Of a stretch of DNA of 47,112 nt, positions 41,024-47,112 are shown piece after piece. The first letter of the stretch is position 1. Each line of letters begins with the position of its first letter. The stretch comes from an uncultured Acetatifactor sp. (GTDB lineage Bacteria; Bacillota; Clostridia; Lachnospirales; Lachnospiraceae). Under the pieces are notes generated by a model. It searched no databases and was not told the origin of the DNA. It saw only the letters and a program-made list of their open reading frames with translations. The translations under genes were made by a program, and so were the position numbers. The stretch spans positions 1-47,112 of the forward strand of contig CANQWM010000020.1 of the NCBI GenBank assembly GCA_947627535.1, given 5' to 3'.

Positions 41024-42142
41024 ATGCTTCAGACAGAATATTTGAGAAATCTAAATGTAAATTATGAGAGAATCCGCCTGGACAGAAAGCCGGAAGAAAA
41101 CAGATATCAATACTGTATTCTAAACCGGGGAGGAATCAGGGGGCTGCTGCCCTGCAGCCTGCGGTATATAAACGGTGAGGCCTATTTGTATTATGACATA
41201 TCTTCCAAACAGAACGCTGCACAGCGATTTGGAGACCGATGCGTCGGCAGGGAATGGGTCAGAGATCTTCTGTGGAGTATGGAGCAGATCCGCCAGGAAC
41301 TGGAACGGTTTCTGCTTGATCTAAAAAATGTGCTCTGGTATCCGGATCAGATCTTTCAGGATCTGGAGAGCAACTCCTTTTATTTTCTGTATTTGCCCTA
41401 TTATGAAGGTGAAAACAGCTTTGTCAGGCTGCTGGAATTTTTGGTGGATCACGTCGACTATAACGATGAGACGTTGGTAGACTGTGTTTATCACATGTAT
41501 GAGCGATTGGAAAGCATCGGGGATGCGTATCTTCAGGGACAGATTTTTGAGGACGGGAAGGTGCTGGAACGGATGACAGAGCAGGAGCAAAACAATATGC
41601 CGGAGGAAAAAGGGACGGCATTGGAGGAAATACCGGACGAAGGCGAAAAAGGTACTTTGTCCCAGCGCAGGGAGGAAAGAAGAGGTTTTTGGGGATTTTT
41701 TGACAGTAAACGTCACAGGGAACGCGAGCTGAGGGATAACTACTGCGCCGAAATGCAAAAGGCGATGGGCGGTTATGCCGTTGCAGAAGAATCGTCATAT
41801 GAGGAAGAATTTGGACGTACCATATATATTGAGGAAAAATCTGAGGAGACGGAGCGGGTGCGCAGACTTTACACCTCCGATGACAGGCTGGCGGCGACGG
41901 TGGAGAAGCCTGTTGTTACCATCGGCAAGAAAAAGGAGGAGGCGGATGTCGTGTTGGGGGATGCGTCTGTCAGCAGGCTGCATGCCCGCATTATACGGGA
42001 GGGGAAGGAATACTATCTGGAGGACCTGAATTCCACTAACGGCACATTCAAGAACGGCCTGCGACTGCAGCCCTATGAAAAAAGAAAACTGGAGGCCGGA
42101 GACGAAATAAAGTGCGGCAGGGTTGTTCTGTTTTTTCGATGA
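41024..42142 (+). CDS. DUF6382 - FHA domain protein, last gene of the Tad operon
   Basis: Cytosolic protein of about 372 residues. I choose the ATG at 41024 behind GGGAGG; the open frame extends upstream into the preceding gene. Residues 1-180 match DUF6382 (MLQTEYLRNLNVNYERIRL, GIRGLLPCSLRYINGEAYLYYDI). An acidic/basic linker runs to about 285. The C-terminal FHA domain (about 290-372) has the phosphothreonine-binding residues in ASVSRLHARII and DLNSTNGTFKNG. FHA partners with Ser/Thr kinases, but no kinase gene is in the window. It suggests control of the pilus by phosphorylation, an inference from domain content. Confidence 0.82.
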   Translation: MLQTEYLRNLNVNYERIRLDRKPEENRYQYCILNRGGIRGLLPCSLRYINGEAYLYYDISSKQNAAQRFGDRCVGREWVRDLLWSMEQIRQELERFLLDLKNVLWYPDQIFQDLESNSFYFLYLPYYEGENSFVRLLEFLVDHVDYNDETLVDCVYHMYERLESIGDAYLQGQIFEDGKVLERMTEQEQNNMPEEKGTALEEIPDEGEKGTLSQRREERRGFWGFFDSKRHRERELRDNYCAEMQKAMGGYAVAEESSYEEEFGRTIYIEEKSEETERVRRLYTSDDRLAATVEKPVVTIGKKKEEADVVLGDASVSRLHARIIREGKEYYLEDLNSTNGTFKNGLRLQPYEKRKLEAGDEIKCGRVVLFFR

Positions 42143-42155
42143 GAGATGTTGCCGA

Positions 42156-42184
42156 TTGAAAAGAGCGGGGAGTTATGGTACAAT
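42156..42184 (+). promoter_or_regulatory. Promoter of the rhomboid operon
   Basis: TTGAAA (42156-42161) and TACAAT (42179-42184) are separated by 17 bp. It starts 14 bases after the Tad operon ends, with no terminator visible between them. Confidence 0.6.
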
Positions 42185-42254
42185 AGAACCGATTTGGAGG
42201 AATGTGAACAAAGTTCCGCACAGTGCAGCGCGGGACTGAAAGGACAGACTTGGA

Positions 42255-42860
42255 TTGAATAAGTTAAAGAAACTGCCGATCGTCAGTTCTGTCATCGTCG
42301 GTATCAATGTGATCGTATTTATCTATTGTATGTTTGTTGACAATAATCTGTATAGGGCAGGAATGCTGGATGCCTACAGAGTGCTGGTTTGTCATGAATA
42401 CGGCCGGGTGATATGGTCGTTGTTTCTGCATGCTGACGTCTCGCATATTTTAAGCAATATGATACTTCTTTTCTTTATGGGAGTCATGCTTGAGGAGGAA
42501 CTTGGCCACTTCAGATACCTGGTACTCATTTTTCTCTCGGGAACGGGAGGCAATCTGCTTTCGCTTCTCATCAAGGTGACCAGCGGCGATATGATACCTT
42601 CCATTGGCGCCAGCGGCATTGTGTTTGGACTTGACGGGGTCCTTCTTGCCATGGTCCTTTTCTGGGACCGGAGGATGCCTACTGTGACATTGAGCAGAGT
42701 GGTCATGATGATCCTGCTTTCTTTGTACAGCGGTTTTTCCGGAGAGAATGTGGATAATGCCGCCCACATCGGCGGCCTGCTGATCGGCTTTCTGGGCGGC
42801 TGCGTGGTTTGCTTCCTGGAGCGGAGAAAGCGAAGCAGGATTCGTATTTATGACAATTGA
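42255..42860 (+). CDS. Rhomboid-family intramembrane serine protease
   Basis: Six-helix membrane protease of 201 residues. The catalytic dyad is Ser120 in GASGIVFGL and His171 in AAHIGGLLIGFL. The helix-2 motif is also present (HADVSHILSN, His59, His64, Asn68 region). The TTG start at 42255 is preceded by AAAGGA at about 11 bases. Substrates cleaved in the membrane cannot be predicted. It is the first gene after a new promoter and is followed by the flavodoxin-SCP2 gene with a 9-bp gap. Confidence 0.93.
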   Translation: MNKLKKLPIVSSVIVGINVIVFIYCMFVDNNLYRAGMLDAYRVLVCHEYGRVIWSLFLHADVSHILSNMILLFFMGVMLEEELGHFRYLVLIFLSGTGGNLLSLLIKVTSGDMIPSIGASGIVFGLDGVLLAMVLFWDRRMPTVTLSRVVMMILLSLYSGFSGENVDNAAHIGGLLIGFLGGCVVCFLERRKRSRIRIYDN

Positions 42861-42869
42861 GGTGAAGAG

Positions 42870-43880
42870 TTGAACATTAATATTTATTACGGCGGCAGAG
42901 GGATCATCGATGATCCAACCCTGTTTGTGCTCAATAAAATGCAGGAGATACTGGAAGAACTTCGGGTCAACGTGACGCGCTATAACCTGTATGAAATGAA
43001 AAACACGATTCCGACGCTTCCGCAGACTCTAAAGGATGCCGACGGCATTATTCTGGCTGTGACGGTAGAGTGGTACGGAATCGGCGGATATATGCAGCAG
43101 TTTCTGGATGCGTGCTGGTTGTTTGGCGACAAGGAAAAAATAGCCGGTATCTATATGTGCCCGATCGTCATGTCGACTACCTGGGGTGAACGGGAGGCAA
43201 AACTGAACCTGTCCACAGCGTGGGAAATCCTGGGCGGTCTGCCCTGCTCCGGTATCTGTGGTTATATTGAGAACACGATGACCCTGGAAATGAACGAAAC
43301 GTATATCAATATTATTGAAAAGAAAGCCGAGAACCTGTATCGTACCATCAAACAGCATGTGGCGAGTTTCCCAGCCAGCAATCAGGCTGTAAAGCAGAAG
43401 GTTGCGGTTCCGAAGTCTACCAATCTTACGCCCCAGGAAACAGAACAGCTCTCTCAGTACGTTTCCGATGACAGTTATGTACAGCGTCAAAAACAGGATA
43501 TTCAGGAACTGACCAGTCTGTTTCGCGGCATGTTGGATGAGGAAGGGACGGACAGCGAGGAAGAGTATCTGGGCGCATTCCGAAAGTGCTTTAAACCTCA
43601 GCCGGGATTTGATGCGGAATATGCTATCGCGATAGAAGAGAAAGCGAATAAGCTGATTGTGTCTGTGCATGGCCCTAAACTGGAATGTTTTTATGGTACG
43701 GCGGAACAGCCGGATGTGGAGATCCAGCTGAACAGAACGACCATGGAAGAGATTGTAAGCGGACGCATGACCTTTCAGCGCGCGTTTATGTCGGGTGGAA
43801 TGAAGACAAAAGGAAATTTCCGGATTCTCCGGACCCTGGATCAGATTTTTTTGTTTGAAACGGCGAAGGAAAGTGATTGA
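42870..43880 (+). CDS. Flavodoxin-like - SCP2 sterol-carrier-like fusion
   Basis: Protein of 336 residues with two unlike domains. The N-terminal half (1-165) has a flavodoxin-like alpha/beta fold: INIYYGGRG, then DADGIILAVTVEWYGIGGYMQQFLDACW, then KIAGIYMCPIVMSTTWGE, as in NAD(P)H-dependent FMN reductases. A charged linker (about 165-240) leads to a C-terminal SCP2-like domain (240-336: AYAIAIEEKANKLIVSVHG, VEIQLNRTTMEEIVSGRMTFQRAFMSGGMKTKGNF). SCP2 domains hold lipids. A flavin-dependent step on a bound lipid-like substrate is a possibility; no function is known to me. TTG start with GAGGTGA close upstream. Confidence 0.78.
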   Translation: MNINIYYGGRGIIDDPTLFVLNKMQEILEELRVNVTRYNLYEMKNTIPTLPQTLKDADGIILAVTVEWYGIGGYMQQFLDACWLFGDKEKIAGIYMCPIVMSTTWGEREAKLNLSTAWEILGGLPCSGICGYIENTMTLEMNETYINIIEKKAENLYRTIKQHVASFPASNQAVKQKVAVPKSTNLTPQETEQLSQYVSDDSYVQRQKQDIQELTSLFRGMLDEEGTDSEEEYLGAFRKCFKPQPGFDAEYAIAIEEKANKLIVSVHGPKLECFYGTAEQPDVEIQLNRTTMEEIVSGRMTFQRAFMSGGMKTKGNFRILRTLDQIFLFETAKESD

Positions 43881-43938
43881 TTAATTGCCGGATGATAAAG
43901 AAAAGGCCTGACAAGGCCGGAAAGGAAAGAAGATTAGT

Positions 43939-44355
43939 ATGAAAAAAGAGGATTGCATTTTCTGCAGGATCGCGAACGGCGAGATTCCCTCCAGAACCAT
44001 TTATGAGGACCAGAAATTCAGGGTAATACTGGATCTGAATCCCGCGACCAAAGGGCATTCTCTGATCCTGCCGAAGGATCATGCGTCGAGTCTTTATGAT
44101 CTGCCGGATGAGACGGCGGCAGCCGCACTGGTACTGGCGAAGAAGCTGGCGTCAGTCCTGAGAGACCGGCTTGGCTGCGACGGTCTGAATGTGGTTCAAA
44201 ACAATGGGGAGGCCGCCGGTCAGACGGTGCCGCATTTTCATCTGCATTTGATTCCAAGATATGAGAATGATGGTAAGATTTTGGAATGGACGCCTGGAAA
44301 GGCCACAGAGGAAGAATTGGACGAAATTAAGGAAAAACTGACAAAACAGGTGTAA
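43939..44355 (+). CDS. HIT-family nucleotide hydrolase
   Basis: Small cytosolic enzyme of 138 residues in the histidine-triad family (Hint-like), cleaving phosphoramidate or related bonds of purine nucleotides. The triad VPHFHLHLIPR has His99, His101 and the general His103. Cys6 and Cys9 (CIFCRIANGEIPS) form the usual zinc pair with later His residues. AAAGGAAAG precedes the ATG. It ends 5 bases before the fumarase alpha gene. Confidence 0.95.
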   Translation: MKKEDCIFCRIANGEIPSRTIYEDQKFRVILDLNPATKGHSLILPKDHASSLYDLPDETAAAALVLAKKLASVLRDRLGCDGLNVVQNNGEAAGQTVPHFHLHLIPRYENDGKILEWTPGKATEEELDEIKEKLTKQV

Positions 44356-44360
44356 TTGAG

Positions 44361-45203
44361 ATGAGAACGCTGAATGTGGCTGAGATCACAAATGCTATAA
44401 AAGAGATGTGTATTGAGGCGAACCACTCTCTGTCCGGTGACATGGAGCGCGCGATCAAAACTGCGGCTGACAGAGAGGAATCGCCGCTGGGACGTCAGAT
44501 TCTGGGGCAGCTTTGTGAAAACATGCGGATTGCCGGAGAAGATATGATTCCGATCTGTCAGGATACCGGGATGGCAGTTGTGTTTATGGAAGTGGGACAG
44601 GATGTACACTTTGAGGGCGGTTCCCTGGAGGATGCCGTTCATGAGGGCGTAAGGCAGGGCTATACCGACGGCTTTTTAAGGAAATCCGTTGTGAGAGATC
44701 CTATATACAGGGAAAATACCAATGACAATACGCCTGCCGTGGTTCATTATAGCATTGTGACCGGAGATAAGGTGAAGATTACGGTTGCGCCCAAGGGATT
44801 TGGCAGCGAAAATATGAGCCGTGTGTTCATGCTGAAGCCGGCAGACGGTATTGAGGGTGTGAAAAAAGCGGTATTGACCGCCGTAAAGGATGCGGGCCCC
44901 AATGCCTGTCCGCCCATGGTGGTCGGTGTCGGGATCGGGGGTACTTTTGAAAAGTGTGCATTGCTGGCGAAAAAAGCGCTGATCCGTCCTGTGGACAAAC
45001 GTTCGGAGACAGAGTATGTGCGGGAACTGGAGGCGGAGCTCCTTGAAAAAATCAACCGATCCGGAATCGGCCCGGGAGGACTTGGGGGAAGCACAACAGC
45101 CTTGGCTGTGAACATTGAGACATATCCTACCCACATTGCCGGACTGCCTGTGGCTGTGAACATCTGCTGTCATGTAAACCGGCATGGGGTGCGGATTTTG
45201 TAA
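44361..45203 (+). CDS. fumA: Fumarate hydratase class I, alpha subunit
   Basis: Iron-sulfur dehydratase alpha subunit of 280 residues. It holds three cysteines expected to bind the [4Fe-4S] cluster: Cys66 (PICQDTG), Cys183 (NACPPM) and Cys270 (CHVNRH). The related L-tartrate dehydratase TtdA has the same fold, so tartrate as a substrate is not excluded; fumarate/malate is the common case in Clostridia. Typical phrases GIGPGGLGGSTTALAVNIETYPTHIAGLPVAVN are intact. The gene lies 5 bases after the HIT gene and is followed by the beta subunit 32 bases later. Confidence 0.92.
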   Translation: MRTLNVAEITNAIKEMCIEANHSLSGDMERAIKTAADREESPLGRQILGQLCENMRIAGEDMIPICQDTGMAVVFMEVGQDVHFEGGSLEDAVHEGVRQGYTDGFLRKSVVRDPIYRENTNDNTPAVVHYSIVTGDKVKITVAPKGFGSENMSRVFMLKPADGIEGVKKAVLTAVKDAGPNACPPMVVGVGIGGTFEKCALLAKKALIRPVDKRSETEYVRELEAELLEKINRSGIGPGGLGGSTTALAVNIETYPTHIAGLPVAVNICCHVNRHGVRIL

Positions 45204-45235
45204 AAGGATCGATCTTATGAAAAAGGATGAGACGG

Positions 45236-45787
45236 ATGGATAAGTATATTCGGGTGCCTTTTGACGGTTCAGAGGCAGAGTCTCTGAGTGCGGGAAATTA
45301 TGTATATTTGTCGGGGATCATTTATACCGCCAGAGACGCTGCGCATAAGAGAATGGCGGAAGCGCTGGAGAAAGGCGAAAAGCTGCCTTTTCCTGTGAAG
45401 GATAATGTGATTTATTATATGGGACCGTCTCCCGCAAGGCCGGGCAGGCCCATCGGTTCCGCAGGTCCCACCACCGCAAGCCGTATGGATAAGTATGCAC
45501 CGGCTCTGCTGGATCTGGGGCTGAAGGGGATGATAGGAAAGGGAAAGAGAACAAAAGAGGTAAAGGAAGCTGTAGTGCGCAATGGCGCCGTCTATTTTGC
45601 CGCGGTGGGAGGAGCAGGCGCGCTGCTGTCCCGCTCTATCGTCTCTTCAGAAGTCATAGCGTATGAAGATTTGGGAACGGAAGCGGTCCGCAGGCTGGAA
45701 GTGAAGGATTTTCCGGCGATTGTAGTTATGGACGCCCGGGGAAATGATCTTTATGAGACGGCTGTCTGTAAATATCGCAAAGAATAA
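45236..45787 (+). CDS. fumB: Fumarate hydratase class I, beta subunit
   Basis: Beta subunit of about 183 residues that completes the active site with the alpha subunit. I choose the ATG at 45236 (MDKYIRVPF) because AAGGA lies 8 bases upstream; the ATG at 45227 overlaps that site. Family phrases: LSGIIYTARDAAHKRM, YYMGPSPARPGRPIGSAGPTTASRMD, GLKGMIGKGKR and FAAVGGAGALLS. Two-subunit fumarases of this kind are normal in anaerobes. The symbol is used loosely; ttdB would be equally suitable. Confidence 0.9.
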   Translation: MDKYIRVPFDGSEAESLSAGNYVYLSGIIYTARDAAHKRMAEALEKGEKLPFPVKDNVIYYMGPSPARPGRPIGSAGPTTASRMDKYAPALLDLGLKGMIGKGKRTKEVKEAVVRNGAVYFAAVGGAGALLSRSIVSSEVIAYEDLGTEAVRRLEVKDFPAIVVMDARGNDLYETAVCKYRKE

Positions 45788-45821
45788 GGTATAAAATCTG
45801 TATGGAAGGGCATACATATTA

Positions 45822-46574
45822 ATGAACCGTATTATTCTAATGGTGGTCAGGCTTATTTTCAGAGTGCCTTACTACGTGTTTGGCATCTGGTGGAGCGGGA
45901 AAAGAAAGCATTACGATGAGGAAAAAGCGTATGCTTTTGTGAAAAAAGTGACAAAGGCTGCCAATCGGGCAGGAAGAGTGACCATAAAATCTTATGGATT
46001 GGAAAACATACCTGCGGAAAACGGTTTTATCTTTTTTCCGAATCATCAGGGCCTTTTTGATGTGCTGGTATTCCTGGAGTCGTGTCCGGTTCCTTTCGCT
46101 TTTGTGATCAAGAAGGAAGCCAGCCGGATCATTCTTTTAAAGCAGGTCATTTCTGCTCTTCGTTCCATCGCGATTGACAGGGAGGACATCAGGCAGTCGC
46201 TGGAAGTGATAAACCAGGTTGCGGAGGAAGTGAAGAAGGGAAGAAATTTCCTGATATTTGCCGAGGGAACCAGAAGCAGGAAGGGAAACGCGCTTCTGCC
46301 TTTTAAGGGAGGAACCTTTAAGAGCGCGGTAAAGGCCAGGTGTCCCATTGTGCCATGCGCTTTGATTGATTCGTTCAAGCCTTTTGATGAAAAATCCATC
46401 CGGCCTGTCACTGTGAAACTGATTTATCTGCCGCCGATACCTTATGAAGAATATTGCTCCATGAAGACGCCGGAAATTGCAGATATGGTCAAAAACAGGA
46501 TTGAAGCTGCGATTGCGGAGTATACAACAGGCGACTGGCTTAAAGAGAATCAGGAAACAGAAAAATTGCATTGA
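45822..46574 (+). CDS. plsC: 1-acyl-glycerol-3-phosphate acyltransferase (PlsC-like)
   Basis: Membrane-associated acyltransferase of 250 residues making phosphatidic acid from lysophosphatidic acid. The catalytic HX4D motif is NHQGLFD (His75, Asp80). The glycerol-phosphate motif FAEGTRSRKG (Glu148-Arg151) and the PFKGGTF and PIVPCALIDS blocks are intact. One hydrophobic N-terminal segment (about 4-25) anchors it. GGAAGGG lies 11 bases before the ATG. The stop codon TGA lies within the -35 box of the tRNA promoter. Confidence 0.9.
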   Translation: MNRIILMVVRLIFRVPYYVFGIWWSGKRKHYDEEKAYAFVKKVTKAANRAGRVTIKSYGLENIPAENGFIFFPNHQGLFDVLVFLESCPVPFAFVIKKEASRIILLKQVISALRSIAIDREDIRQSLEVINQVAEEVKKGRNFLIFAEGTRSRKGNALLPFKGGTFKSAVKARCPIVPCALIDSFKPFDEKSIRPVTVKLIYLPPIPYEEYCSMKTPEIADMVKNRIEAAIAEYTTGDWLKENQETEKLH

Positions 46575-46599
46575 CAAAAATGCAGGCTTTATGTATAAT
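46571..46599 (+). promoter_or_regulatory. Consensus promoter of the tRNA-Ser gene
   Basis: TTGACA (46571-46576) and TATAAT (46594-46599) with 17 bp between them match the consensus at every position. TTGACA begins inside the end of plsC. The tRNA lies about 66 bases downstream. Confidence 0.88.
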
Positions 46600-46665
46600 A
46601 ACTTTTGCGTCATGTGATGAGTGATGCAGTTTATTTATATATAGTGAAGACGCAGTTCGGATTAA

Positions 46666-46753
46666 GGAGAAATACTCAAGAGGCCGAAGAGGCGCCCCTG
46701 CTAAGGGTGTAGGTCGGGCAACCGGCGCGAGGGTTCAAATCCCTCTTTCTCCG
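46666..46753 (+). tRNA. tRNA-Ser (anticodon GCT)
   Basis: A class II tRNA of 88 nt. The acceptor stem GGAGAAA (46666-46672) pairs with TTTCTCC (46746-46752), and G46753 is the discriminator typical of Ser. The anticodon GCT (46700-46702) lies in loop CTGCTAA closed by CGCCC/GGGTG. The long variable arm (GTAGGTCGGGCAACCGGCG region) is the mark of serine tRNAs. The T-loop is GGTTCAAATCC. CCA is not encoded. Confidence 0.97.
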
Positions 46754-46757
46754 TTTC

Positions 46758-46805
46758 AAAACGGAACATCAATCTTAATTTAAGACCGGTGTTCCGTTTT
46801 TTGTT
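46758..46805 (+). terminator. Terminator after tRNA-Ser
   Basis: AAAACGGAACA (46758-46768) pairs with TGTTCCGTTTT (46790-46800), followed by further T residues. The perfect 11-bp stem starts five bases after the tRNA end. Confidence 0.88.
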
Positions 46806-47112
46806 TCTGACTGTCATTGTACTTTTTTCATAATTTTTCAGCATGATAGAATGCGGGTAGTTTTATCTGATAAAAAGTGGGAATTTGTGGTTGACAAACC
46901 TACAGAAATTATGATAGGATAAAAATTGCCCCTCAAAAAGAAACATTGCAGGGACAAAAAATTATTAAAAAAGTTGTTGACAGGAAAGAGCGGCCGTGAT
47001 ATCATGTTCTAGTTGCCGCAAAAAGCAACAAAATCAGCACCTTGACAAATAAACAGTAATGCAACCCTGAAGATTCCAAAAAAATTTTCAGAGAACGAAG
47101 GACCTAGCAGTA
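46806..47112 (+). promoter_or_regulatory. rRNA-operon-type tandem promoters and leader
   Basis: No gene is seen in these 307 bases. TTGACA (46891-46896) with TAGGAT (46915-46920, 18 bp) forms an upstream promoter; TTGACA (46977-46982) with TATCAT (47000-47005, 17 bp) forms a second. A small hairpin GTTGC/GCAAC (47012-47016 and 47025-47029) follows. CTTGACAAATAAACAG (47041-47056) resembles the boxA-like antitermination sequence of Firmicutes rRNA leaders. The 16S gene is expected just beyond the right edge. Confidence 0.65.

Noticed and set aside
47041..47062. Third TTGACA-like promoter at the right end
   Set aside because: TTGACA at 47042 has no -10 box at a normal distance. It fits better as a boxA-like leader element.
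1..47112. CRISPR arrays, insertion sequences, prophage or toxin-antitoxin genes
   Set aside because: I found no spaced direct repeats of CRISPR type, no transposase or integrase signatures, and no terminal inverted repeats with target duplications. All genes fit core or surface functions.

Overview
The window looks like a chromosomal segment of a motile, probably spore-forming Clostridia member, most likely Lachnospiraceae (Bacillota). The evidence is moderate GC content, strong AGGAGG-type ribosome binding sites, many TTG starts, BofA and YaaL homologues, DUF4358/MBOAT/DHHW and DUF6240 proteins, and a Tad locus with DUF5702 and DUF6382-FHA proteins. This assignment is an inference from gene families. 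No rRNA gene is inside the window, although the last 200 bases look like an rRNA operon promoter and leader.

Layout. 1-3.3 kb: the tail of a TPR-type regulator, then a large lipoprotein that joins a propeller-like region to a solute-binding domain. 3.4-7.0 kb: a COG3044-type ATPase and a FIST-GGDEF diguanylate cyclase. 7.0-10.7 kb (minus strand): a heterodimeric ABC exporter, divergent from a DHH phosphoesterase. 11.9-15.2 kb: a DUF4358 lipoprotein, an MBOAT acyltransferase and a DHHW protein, probably an envelope O-acylation module. 15.2-21.8 kb: a HAD hydrolase, rsmA, a 1005-residue TPR / Glu-Pro repeat / pseudo-AAA protein, and glgB. 21.9-26.7 kb (minus strand): response regulator, histidine kinase, solute-binding lipoprotein and propeller lipoprotein. 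26.9-31.6 kb: a late flagellar block (FliK-like DUF6240 protein, flagellin, FliS). 31.5-32.3 kb: yaaL and bofA, here divergent. 32.3-42.1 kb: a complete Tad (type IVc) pilus operon. 42.2-46.6 kb: rhomboid protease, flavodoxin-SCP2 fusion, HIT protein, two-subunit fumarase and PlsC. 46.6-47.1 kb: tRNA-Ser(GCT), its terminator, and tandem rRNA-type promoters.

How the parts work together. Several modules act at the cell surface: flagella, Tad pili, a c-di-GMP enzyme with a ligand-binding domain, envelope acylation, a drug or lipid exporter, and solute-binding lipoproteins without permeases. The most interesting region is the two-component block at 21.9-26.7 kb. The response-regulator promoter and the promoter just upstream of the solute-binding protein share the same 11-bp-spaced TTGAC direct repeat. 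The solute-binding gene also has an 11-bp inverted repeat that would bury its Shine-Dalgarno sequence in read-through transcripts but apparently not in transcripts from the local promoter. The large lipoprotein at 960-3269 looks like a fused version of the two separate lipoproteins in this block. Together these suggest a ligand-sensing system without a transporter.
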